Below are positions 6,222 to 12,021 of a stretch of 12,162 nt of DNA, one piece after another (position 1 is the stretch's first letter; every line of letters starts with the position of its first letter). The DNA lies in NCBI GenBank assembly GCA_034422875.1, contig DAOUJI010000121.1:1-12162 (forward strand). Reading direction: 5' to 3'. The notes below the pieces were generated by a model that searched no databases, had not been told where the DNA came from, and saw only the letters and a program-made list of their open reading frames with translations. Source of the stretch: DAOUJI01 sp034422875. GTDB lineage: Bacteria > Chloroflexota > Dehalococcoidia > Lucifugimonadales > JAGWBF01. The position numbers and the translations under genes are program-made.

Positions 6222-7812
6222 TGTCCAACGCCTCCTGAAGGCATATCCTGCCCTGTTTCAGCAACCACTCGGCCCGTCCCGAGTGGAGGATGATGCGAGC
6301 TGACGTCAGGTAGGAGCGGCCCAACCCCAGCTTCATGCGCTTTTCCCAAGTGTGGTCCGAGTATGAGCCAGCGATGTTGGATGCGAAGTCCTGAACGACT
6401 CCCTTCACGCGACCCATCTGTCGCCGCACGGTAGGGCTCAGGTCGGGAGACCTCTCCAGTCCCACTATGAACACCGTCAAGTCCTGGAGGTAGTCCCCGT
6501 ACCTGGACCTGTGAATGTCTATGAACTTCAGACTGCTGTCGGTAGAATTGTAGACCATGTTGTTTGGGTTGAAGTCGCCGTGGAGCCAGAACGAATGGGG
6601 CGGAGCCAATGTCTTCTCCACAAGCTCAAGAGCGGCCAGTTGTTCCGAAAGGGGAGGTATGACCTTGCCCTTATGCCGGAAAGGAGTTTCCGACATCTGG
6701 CGGAACGGCGGGTGTATGTTGAACACATCGGGCAGCCTTTGCCGGATCTGGTCCATATAGTCCACCCTGGGCGGCTCCTCCTTCGCGGTCTTCCGCCACA
6801 GGTCTTCCAGGAGGTTGCAAACGCTGCGCGTGAGGGAGAGCTTCAGTTGAAGGTCGCCGTCCTCGAAAAATATCTGGGAAAGCAATGCTCCGTCGACGAA
6901 CTCCCGCAGCAGGGCTGTCCGGTCTTTGTAGGAAACAGTTGAAACGACTTTCGGCACTAGCCCCTCGCCAATCTCTTCCCACGCCTGGGTGTTCCGTATT
7001 TCTCCTCGTATCTTCTTCTCCCCACCGTCCTTGAACACTAGATGGCTGTCTTCACCCACCCTGGCAACAGTGGCCCCGCTGACGCCGTCGTGGTAGGGGA
7101 AATAGTTTCCGTTGGACTCAGAGTCTTGCAGAAGATAGTCCAGCTGCTGGAACTGGCTGAATTGGAGCCTGCGTCCTGTAATCAGGTAGATAGCCTGTTC
7201 GCCAATATTGAGGACGTAGTCTCCCACCTTCTCAAGGTGTTTTAGGACCGCCGAGAGATGCAGGTAGAAGTAGATGGACTCCGGGTTGTCGTTCACAGTC
7301 CGGGTGATGTACTTCAGGCCGTCCACGTAGACTTCGTCGAGAGCAGGTTCAAGCTCGCAGGCGTTCTTGGCCAACAGCAGGTCTTCTTCCAGATAAGCTC
7401 TGACCGATTCCTGTATGGCTTTGATGACGAGGTCGTGATATGGGTGGAGCGGATATGGTATAGGATTCACTCCATCGGCTTGTATCAGCCTGATACGTTT
7501 GGCGATATGGGTGGCGGCGTCGCCGATTCGTTCCAGGTTCACGGCCACTTTTAGCAGGGAAATGGCGGCTCTTGTGCCCGCGGGTGAGAGGTCTTCCTTA
7601 GCCGCGGCTTCGAAGGCGCCGGCCTCAACCTTGAGGTTGAGGTTGTCCATTAGGTCGTCCTGGTCGATGATGCTGCTGGCCAACGCGGCATCCTGACGCT
7701 CGAAAGCATCAAGAGCGGCTTCCATCTGTCGAGACGCCAGAGAGCTCATGCGAATGACGTCTTGACGCAGGAAGTCCAACCGGCTGTTGTTGGATATGCT
7801 TAAATTGACCAT
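6214..7812 (-). CDS. PhoU-domain protein fused to an aminoglycoside-phosphotransferase-like kinase domain
   Basis: The 532-residue protein has two halves. Residues ~10-215 are a PhoU-type double three-helix bundle, shown by the repeated metal-site motifs VNLERIGD (91-98) and KHLEKVGD (191-198). PhoU proteins bind metal clusters and normally regulate phosphate transport. Residues ~240-530 are an APH/choline-kinase-like small-molecule kinase: a nucleotide-binding lobe (~245-310, with LLREFVDG at 301-308), the catalytic loop WLHGDFNPNN (409-418) with Asp413, and the metal-binding KFIDIHRSRYGD (429-440) with Asp432. No phosphate transporter (pst) or phoB/phoR gene is seen here, so this is unlikely to be the standard Pho regulator. 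The linkage to a kinase lobe suggests that a PhoU-sensed signal controls phosphorylation of a small molecule, which is inference. It is 43 bases downstream of an amphi-Trp gene and overlaps the ATP-grasp gene by eight bases. Confidence 0.87.
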   Translation of the reverse strand: MVNLSISNNSRLDFLRQDVIRMSSLASRQMEAALDAFERQDAALASSIIDQDDLMDNLNLKVEAGAFEAAAKEDLSPAGTRAAISLLKVAVNLERIGDAATHIAKRIRLIQADGVNPIPYPLHPYHDLVIKAIQESVRAYLEEDLLLAKNACELEPALDEVYVDGLKYITRTVNDNPESIYFYLHLSAVLKHLEKVGDYVLNIGEQAIYLITGRRLQFSQFQQLDYLLQDSESNGNYFPYHDGVSGATVARVGEDSHLVFKDGGEKKIRGEIRNTQAWEEIGEGLVPKVVSTVSYKDRTALLREFVDGALLSQIFFEDGDLQLKLSLTRSVCNLLEDLWRKTAKEEPPRVDYMDQIRQRLPDVFNIHPPFRQMSETPFRHKGKVIPPLSEQLAALELVEKTLAPPHSFWLHGDFNPNNMVYNSTDSSLKFIDIHRSRYGDYLQDLTVFIVGLERSPDLSPTVRRQMGRVKGVVQDFASNIAGSYSDHTWEKRMKLGLGRSYLTSARIILHSGRAEWLLKQGRICLQEALDIA

Positions 7813-7855
7813 ACCCCGATCTCGGGCCGGTTACCGGGCTGCTGTTCAGAGGGGG

Positions 7856-8191
7856 CTAATCTGCCGAGTCGCTTTTGGCGGCGCGAGTCCTGCCGGTTGA
7901 GGAGGCGACTGGAGCGCTGCCCTCAATTCGAATCTGGGGTTCTTCCTTAGGAGGCACCGGGGCTTTCCAGGAGATTTCCAACTGGAGGTTGCCCTTGCCT
8001 TTCTCCGGCTTAGCTTCGGCTGCAATCTCCAGCTTAATCTCTCCTTCAACGGTCAGTCCGATGCTTTCGGTCCCGGCCGACAGTTGGACGTTGCCGTTCC
8101 TGATGTGCTTGGCGAGTTGCTCCAGATAGTCTGCGGCTGTTGCCTGGTCGCACTTAGTGGAAAACTCGAAAGCCTGGTCTTCTTTGGACAT
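7856..8191 (-). CDS. Amphi-Trp domain protein with a Pro/Ser/Lys-rich tail
   Basis: A 111-residue cytoplasmic protein. Residues ~5-77 match the pattern of the amphi-Trp domain: an N-terminal helix with AADYLEQLAKHIRNGNV (19-35), alternating hydrophobic/polar strands (VQLSAGTESIGLTV, 35-48, and IKLEIAAEAK, 52-61), and a final strand LQLEISWKA (69-77) with the family's near-invariant Trp75. Residues ~78-111 are a low-complexity tail rich in Pro, Ser, Arg and Lys, absent from the neighbouring paralogue. There are no catalytic motifs, so a binding, carrier or substrate role is more likely than enzymatic activity; this is inference. The purine-rich AAGGGAG a few bases before the ATG at 8191 supports the start. 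It lies 59 bases after the second amphi-Trp gene and 43 bases before the PhoU-kinase fusion. Confidence 0.75.
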   Translation of the reverse strand: MSKEDQAFEFSTKCDQATAADYLEQLAKHIRNGNVQLSAGTESIGLTVEGEIKLEIAAEAKPEKGKGNLQLEISWKAPVPPKEEPQIRIEGSAPVASSTGRTRAAKSDSAD

Positions 8192-8250
8192 ATCCCTACT
8201 CCCTTACGGTTAGCGTGTCGGTTTACGTTATCTCAAGCCGGGCGTCAAGT

Positions 8251-8505
8251 CTACCAGTGGCCGACGCCGCTAGTGATTCGCAGGTTGTTCTTCCAGTCCA
8301 CCTCTATCGAAACGCTTCCGTCGACCTGGTTCTGGCTGGCTTTGATTTGAACACGGACGTCGTTTCCAGGCCAAAGCCGAAACACCCGTCCGTCTTCCGT
8401 CAACCTTATTTCCCCGGATGCAAGTCCAAGGGCGATGGCGCTGAGGAGTTCGGCGGCATCCGTCGCTGAGAACTCTTTTTTCGACTTGATTCTCTGAATG
8501 CTCAT
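8251..8505 (-). CDS. Second amphi-Trp domain protein
   Basis: An 84-residue paralogue of the neighbouring amphi-Trp protein. It shows the same order of elements: basic N-terminus (RIKSKKEF), helix DAAELLSAIALGLASGEI (16-33), strands IRLTEDGRVFRLWPG (33-47) and DVRVQIKAS (49-57), and the closing strand VSIEVDWKN (65-73) containing the conserved Trp71. The tail is only ~11 residues. The two proteins are clearly diverged, so this is an old duplication, and the pair may bind each other or different partners. No strong Shine-Dalgarno sequence is seen before the ATG at 8505. The gene is only 15 bases behind the PHP gene, so reinitiation from the PHP stop is plausible. Function unknown; assignment rests on pattern only. 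Confidence 0.7.
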   Translation of the reverse strand: MSIQRIKSKKEFSATDAAELLSAIALGLASGEIRLTEDGRVFRLWPGNDVRVQIKASQNQVDGSVSIEVDWKNNLRITSGVGHW

Positions 8506-8520
8506 GCGTATTCAGCCGTC

Positions 8521-9354
8521 TTATGCCAACGCCGGAGCTGCCGCGGACAGATGAGCGTGCTCCGTAAGCCGCCCCATGTTCTTCATCAGCCTCTGGGCGC
8601 GATCCATGTGATTCGCCTTGATCAGGGTCTTGTGCCGCTTGCACAATCGGACGATTTCACGAATGTTGGGCATGGTGCGGACCTGGGTATCGTGGTTTTC
8701 CAGCGTTGCCCGTAGGCCTTCGAGGGTCAGTTCCTTCATGGGCGTTATAGTCCTCTGCAGGCCGATCTGGGGCCACACGTGGGCGTCGGAGCTGCCTACC
8801 GTGGGCAGTCCCAACCGCTGGGCCCTTTCCGCCACCTTGTGCACGGGGAGGTCATGTCCCACGTCCCTTCCGTTCAGCTCCAGAGCGTCCAGCGTAGACA
8901 ATGTGGCGTCTCCCACGGCGGCGAGTACCTTGCCGGGTCGTGTGGGGTGGGCGCCGATTAAGACCATGCCCAGGTCCCGGCAGTATCTTATCAAAGCCTT
9001 GACGGGGGGGAAGAACCCCTGGTTCAGACGTGGTAGAAATCGCTTGTCCAGTTCCCACAAGGCCTCGTAGGGCCCGATAGCCAAGACGTGGCCGCCCTCA
9101 GCTACGTCAATCTCGGCGCCGGAGAGCACGGTCATTCCGTTGCCGACTTCAAGTCGTCCGTCGTGATAGCTGAATTTAGACGTTAACTCGTCAACCATGT
9201 CCCAGAAGTCAAAAGAGTGTATGTGTTCTGTGGATGCGAACCCGTCCAAGCCCCCCTTTGCGGCGCTTTCTATCATCAACTGGAAATCTTCGAACCGAAA
9301 CCTCAAAGACTTGGATACTTTGGCGTGAGTGTGCAAGTCTATCGATATCGCCAT
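8521..9354 (-). CDS. PHP-domain metal-dependent phosphoesterase, first gene of the GAK-like operon
   Basis: A 277-residue PHP (polymerase and histidinol phosphatase) superfamily protein, a TIM-barrel hydrolase that uses two or three metal ions to cleave phosphoesters. The metal-ligand motifs appear in order: DLHTHAKVS (6-14, H8/H10), STEH (41-44), GAEIDV (79-84, E81), GAHPTRPGK (134-142, H136), LELNGRD (158-164) and GSSDAH (187-192, D190/H192). All appear intact, so an active enzyme is expected. The last ~65 residues form a basic helical extension rich in Lys, Arg and His, with RLCKRHK at ~236-242, of unknown role. The ATG at 9354 is supported by GAGGTG six bases upstream. It leads a co-directional set of six genes with short spacing. 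Substrate unknown; nucleotide, sugar phosphate or histidinol-phosphate-like esters are possible, but no his genes are nearby. Confidence 0.88.
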   Translation of the reverse strand: MAISIDLHTHAKVSKSLRFRFEDFQLMIESAAKGGLDGFASTEHIHSFDFWDMVDELTSKFSYHDGRLEVGNGMTVLSGAEIDVAEGGHVLAIGPYEALWELDKRFLPRLNQGFFPPVKALIRYCRDLGMVLIGAHPTRPGKVLAAVGDATLSTLDALELNGRDVGHDLPVHKVAERAQRLGLPTVGSSDAHVWPQIGLQRTITPMKELTLEGLRATLENHDTQVRTMPNIREIVRLCKRHKTLIKANHMDRAQRLMKNMGRLTEHAHLSAAAPALA

Positions 9355-9360
9355 TTAGAA

Positions 9361-9366
9361 CACCTC
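9361..9366 (-). promoter_or_regulatory. Ribosome binding site of the PHP gene
   Basis: GAGGTG on the minus strand lies six bases before the ATG at 9354, a good Shine-Dalgarno match that decides the start of the first gene of the operon. Confidence 0.65.
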
Positions 9367-9459
9367 TATCATCTACGGAAGTCGGATACAATCATCCACA
9401 GTTACCATAGCCCCTCCGACTCCGTTAAAACGACCGATTCTGCTACGGTTTTGGGACAC

Positions 9460-9488
9460 ATTGTAACAATATATATTGACTCAATCAA
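9460..9488 (-). promoter_or_regulatory. Predicted promoter of the PHP-amphi-Trp-PhoU-grasp-kinase operon
   Basis: On the minus strand TTGATT (9488-9483), a 17-base spacer and TACAAT (9465-9460) form a good sigma70-type promoter, ahead of a leader of about 100 bases before the PHP gene. The spacer contains the palindrome at 9467-9478, and the -35 overlaps the palindrome at 9485-9494. A protein bound there would block polymerase. Confidence 0.6.
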
Positions 9489-9500
9489 TATTGAAATATT
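9467..9500. promoter_or_regulatory. Cluster of AT-rich palindromes, candidate ArsR-family operator
   Basis: Overlapping symmetric sequences lie within 34 bases of an AT-rich patch: CAATATATATTG (9467-9478, perfect), ATTGA-N5-TCAAT (9475-9489), TCAATATTGA (9485-9494, perfect) and AATATT-GA-AATATT (9487-9500). ArsR/SmtB-family dimers bind AT-rich inverted repeats beside their own promoter. The cluster sits between two divergent genes, over the predicted operon promoter and just ahead of the arsR-type gene, whose own -35 may be TTGACT (9476-9481) with a weak -10 TATTAA (9497-9502). Confidence 0.55.
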
Positions 9501-9531
9501 AACATTTGTTTAACGGACGACTGAGGTCACG

Positions 9532-10209
9532 TTGGAAATTATGGAAGTAGAAAGAAGAGCGGCACTCTATAAGGCATTGGGGGACAAGCAGAGGCTTGCC
9601 GTCGTAGATGCCCTTCGGTCGTCGGACAGGGCCCCATCCGAGATCGGAGATATGCTGAAAATCGAACGGAACCTGCTGGCCCACCATCTATCTGTGCTGG
9701 AGAAAGTTGGGTTGGTCCAGCGGTTGCCGTCCTCCGGGGACGGCCGCCGCAAATACCTAAGGCTGAACACGGCGGTGTTGGATGGTCTGGCGGGATACAC
9801 TAGCAGCTCACACCCGATGTCCGTGGTGTTCGTATGCACACACAACTCGGCACGGTCGCAAATGGCAGCCGCAATTTGGAACAAAGCGCCCGGAGCCTAC
9901 GCTGAAAGCGCGGGCACCGATCCCGCCTTAAAGGTTCATCCAATGGCCATAGAAACGAGCACCCGGCACGGATTGGACCTCACCGGTTGCATCCCACGAC
10001 CCCTCTCCAGCGTCGAGTGGGAGCCGGACTTGGTCATAACAGTCTGTGACGAAGCCAGAGAACAATTGGGCCGCATACAGGAAGCCAACCTCCACTGGTC
10101 AATTCCCGATCCTGCGAAAAGGGGCGGCATCGAGGCGTTTGAGGAGGCTTTCGAACGAATCGAGGAGCGAATCTCGGCCCTCCTGCCCGATTCGGTGATG
10201 CACAACTGA
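9532..10209 (+). CDS. ArsR-family winged-helix regulator fused to a low-molecular-weight phosphatase/arsenate reductase-like domain
   Basis: A 225-residue two-domain protein. Residues ~8-85 are an ArsR-type winged helix: KALGDKQRLAVVDAL (14-28), recognition region ERNLLAHHLSVLEKVGLVQ (45-63), and a wing with SSGDGRRKYLRLN (67-79). Residues ~97-218 are an LMW-PTP/ArsC domain with the P-loop VCTHNSARSQ (101-110; Cys102, Arg108) and the DPA motif (193-195) carrying the general acid. The only cysteines are C102, C153 and C172. C172 matches the second redox cysteine of thioredoxin-coupled ArsC, but the third (seven residues on) is Leu179, and the winged helix has no CxC As(III) site. Canonical arsenate reduction is therefore doubtful; phosphatase activity or ligand sensing is equally possible. 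Start: TTG at 9532 fits GAGGT at 9523-9527; ATG at 9541 is the alternative. Divergent from the PHP operon. Confidence 0.88.
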   Translation: MEIMEVERRAALYKALGDKQRLAVVDALRSSDRAPSEIGDMLKIERNLLAHHLSVLEKVGLVQRLPSSGDGRRKYLRLNTAVLDGLAGYTSSSHPMSVVFVCTHNSARSQMAAAIWNKAPGAYAESAGTDPALKVHPMAIETSTRHGLDLTGCIPRPLSSVEWEPDLVITVCDEAREQLGRIQEANLHWSIPDPAKRGGIEAFEEAFERIEERISALLPDSVMHN

Positions 10210-10300
10210 CAATCGCCCCATCCCCCTACGCTTCATACGGGCTATAGGTGGACCCTCTGGCTAAACCTAGCGCCTCATTCATACATGGTGTCGTTTACGC

Positions 10301-10330
10301 TGGACACTTGGCTTCACTCTCAGATACAAT
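10301..10330 (+). promoter_or_regulatory. Predicted promoter of the desaturase gene
   Basis: TGGACA (10301-10306), an 18-base spacer and TACAAT (10325-10330) match the sigma70 hexamers at five of six bases each. Transcription would begin near 10337, about 20 bases before the ATG at 10359. This argues against the longer frame that starts with GTG at 10248, since its first codons would lie upstream of the transcript. Confidence 0.5.
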
Positions 10331-10358
10331 TGTTCCCCACGAGCTACCGGCTCCGCGT

Positions 10359-11486
10359 ATGACAGATTCCGCAGACACTGTAGGCATTGGAATAGCCCCT
10401 GATGTGGGGCGGGGCGTTCCGTCATACCCCCCGACACCGTCCGCGTCAGCTCCATCGTCTCTCTCCAACGGCACGAACGGCCGCTATCAGGGTGAAGAAG
10501 ATTACATAGCCCTGAAGCGAATCGTAACGGAACGTGGGCTGCTGGACCGGCAGTACGGTTACTACGCCTTCAAGATCACCCTGACCCTGGCCATCCTCGG
10601 CGCAAGCGTGGCCATCCTCATCATAGCCGACTCCCTCTGGGTTCATCTTCTTAACGCCGTCTTCATGGCCTTTGCTTTTGGACAACTGGGGTTGCTGGCC
10701 CACGACGCGGGACATCGCCAGATATTCCGGTCGGGCGTCAAGAACGACGTCATCATGCTGATGGTCGGGATTCTTATCGGGCTGGACCGCAGCTGGTGGA
10801 TGGACAAGCACAACCGGCACCACTCCAGCCCCAACAACGTGGACACCGACTTCGACGTGAACCTGCCCATCATCGCCTTCACTGAGGAGCAGTCCCTGAG
10901 CAAGACGGGGATCGCCAGGTGGATAGTGCGGTATCAGGCTATCCTGTTCTTCCCGCTGCTTCTGGTGGAGGCCTACAGCATCCGAGCCGACAGCGGCCAG
11001 TACATATTGAGGGGCAAGAACGTCAAGTACTTGGTGTTGGAAGCCCTGCTGGTCTTCGGCCACCTACCTGTCTACTTCTACCTGGTTTTCTGGCACATCG
11101 GAGGAATGGATGGCCTCTACTTCTTCCTGCTGCATCAGGGGCTTCTTGGCGTTTACCTGGGGTCCATCTTCGCCACCAATCACAAGGGCATGCTGATGGT
11201 GGACAAGAACACTAAGCTGGACTTCTTCCGAAGCCAGGTGCTCACCACCCGGAACGTGACAGGCAGCGTAGTCAACGACTTTGTGTACGGCGGCCTCAAC
11301 TACCAGATTGAGCACCACCTCTTCCCCAACATGCCCCGCAACAAGTTCAAGGAAGCCCAGGGAGTGATTCGGGACTTTTGCAACAGCCGCTCAGTGGAGT
11401 TCTACGAGACCGGAGTAGTCCGTTCCTACCGGGAGATACTCGGGTACCTCCACGAAGTCAGCGCCCCCCTCCGCCGCCGCGTGTAG
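10359..11486 (+). CDS. Membrane fatty acid desaturase, acyl-lipid/acyl-CoA type
   Basis: A 375-residue integral membrane di-iron desaturase that would insert a double bond in a fatty acyl chain, using O2 and a reduced electron carrier. Numbered from the ATG at 10359, the three histidine boxes are HDAGH (115-119), HNRHH (151-155) and QIEHH (316-320). The Q in the third box followed by LFPNMPR is typical of the DesA3/front-end-like group. Hydrophobic segments lie at ~71-90, ~94-113, ~130-141, ~193-204, ~224-245 and ~252-270. No fused cytochrome b5 domain is seen, so an external ferredoxin or b5 is needed. The first ~45 residues are a Pro/Ser-rich, poorly conserved-looking stretch. The frame is open upstream to GTG 10248, but the predicted promoter lies inside that part. 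No clear Shine-Dalgarno precedes 10359. Regioselectivity cannot be told from sequence. The 3' end is repeated at 11788-11874. Confidence 0.92.
   Translation: MTDSADTVGIGIAPDVGRGVPSYPPTPSASAPSSLSNGTNGRYQGEEDYIALKRIVTERGLLDRQYGYYAFKITLTLAILGASVAILIIADSLWVHLLNAVFMAFAFGQLGLLAHDAGHRQIFRSGVKNDVIMLMVGILIGLDRSWWMDKHNRHHSSPNNVDTDFDVNLPIIAFTEEQSLSKTGIARWIVRYQAILFFPLLLVEAYSIRADSGQYILRGKNVKYLVLEALLVFGHLPVYFYLVFWHIGGMDGLYFFLLHQGLLGVYLGSIFATNHKGMLMVDKNTKLDFFRSQVLTTRNVTGSVVNDFVYGGLNYQIEHHLFPNMPRNKFKEAQGVIRDFCNSRSVEFYETGVVRSYREILGYLHEVSAPLRRRV
11394..11481 (+). repeat. Desaturase 3'-end segment, first copy of an 88-bp direct repeat
   Basis: This segment of the intact desaturase gene (coding the C-terminal VEFYETGVVRSYREILGYL region and tail) recurs 394 bases downstream at 11788-11874. 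By my hand alignment the copies share about 78 of 88 columns, including an identical run of over 30 bases beginning GAGATACTCGGGTACC. Confidence 0.85.
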
Positions 11487-11551
11487 ACCGCTTCAGTTCC
11501 GGCGTTGCCCTGGAATCTGCTAGCCCCAATTAGCCCGGCCTCCGGTGAGGA

Positions 11552-11764
11552 ATGGTCGTGAAATACACAGCAATTATGGAAAAGGGCCCCACCAGCTATG
11601 GCGCTTATGTCCCAGACCTTCCTGGGTGTGTGGCGGTCGCAGAGACTCGGGAAGAAACTGAAAAGTTGATCCGTGAAGCAGTCATCTATCACCTTGAGAT
11701 GCTCCGGGAAAGCGGGGACCCCATCCCTGAACCCCAGTCACAAACCATCCTGGTCGAGGTGTAG
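11552..11764 (+). CDS. HicB-like antitoxin, no HicA partner seen
   Basis: A 70-residue protein with the compact HicB alpha/beta fold signature: strand KYTAIMEKGPTSYGAYVPDLPGC (4-26) with the hallmark G-A-Y-V-P-D-L-P-G-C, then V-A-V-A-E-T-R-E-E-T (27-36), helix EKLIREAVIYHLEMLRESG (37-55) and a closing strand PQSQTILVEV (61-70). HicB proteins neutralise HicA mRNA interferases in type II toxin-antitoxin pairs. No HicA-like frame is visible on either side, so this is a solitary HicB-like protein, a common situation, and the role may be only regulatory or vestigial. The ATG at 11552 is one base from GAGG; GTG at 11558, seven bases from it, gives MKYTAIMEKG, the more usual family start, and may be the true one. 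It sits between the desaturase gene and a copy of its 3' end. Confidence 0.85.
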   Translation: MVVKYTAIMEKGPTSYGAYVPDLPGCVAVAETREETEKLIREAVIYHLEMLRESGDPIPEPQSQTILVEV

Positions 11765-11787
11765 GCCGCATTCCAGCTTCCTGGTTA

Positions 11788-11874
11788 GTGGTTTTCTACA
11801 AGACCGTGGTAGTCCGCTCCTATCGCGAGATACTCGGGTACCTCCACGAAGTCAGCGCCCACTCCGCCGCCGCG
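11788..11874 (+). pseudogene. Fragment of a second desaturase 3' end
   Basis: Second copy of the 11394-11481 segment, translating as VVFYKTVVVRSYREILGYLH and onward, then diverging after EVSA because one base is missing relative to the intact gene (CCCTCC becomes ACTCC). The stop codon is lost and the frame runs on as unrelated sequence to 12027. Of eight substitutions in the first 73 bases at least three are synonymous (CGT/CGC, TAC/TAT, CGG/CGC), which suggests the copy came from a diverged paralogue under selection rather than from a very recent duplication. Nothing of the upstream desaturase (histidine boxes) remains before 11787. It is probably not expressed as a functional protein. Confidence 0.75.
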
Positions 11875-11954
11875 GATAGGCCGCCGCTACCGACCAAGCC
11901 TCAAGAAGTGCGCGGAACTCCGGTGGATTGCCGAACCCTCCTTAAGTTGATTAT

Positions 11955-12021
11955 CTCAGGCAACCCGAGGTCCCGTGTTGCCTCAAGAGAAACTGTTACC
12001 GAAAGCCATACGTTGCCTCAA
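11955..12021. repeat. Repeats of GTTGCCTCAA, two direct and one inverted, next to a transposase end
   Basis: GTTGCCTCAA occurs at 11977-11986 and 12012-12021. An inverted, slightly changed copy CTCAGGCAAC lies at 11955-11964. AGGCAAC/GTTGCCT (11958-11964/11977-11983) could form a seven-pair hairpin with a 12-base loop. Placed just beyond the stop of the apparent transposase, these may be part of an insertion-sequence terminus. The outer boundary and any target duplication cannot be fixed from this window. Confidence 0.5.

Noticed and set aside
7815..7826. CCCGA-TC-TCGGG inverted repeat just before the PhoU-kinase start
   Set aside because: Short, with a two-base loop; it could affect translation but there is nothing else to support a regulatory element.
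9532..10209. Arsenic resistance operon
   Set aside because: Only the ArsR-ArsC-like fusion is present; no arsenite pump, methylase or separate reductase is nearby and key cysteines are missing.
10248..10358. GTG-initiated 37-residue extension of the desaturase
   Set aside because: It contains the predicted promoter TGGACA-N18-TACAAT, has no ribosome binding site, and has no recognisable sequence.
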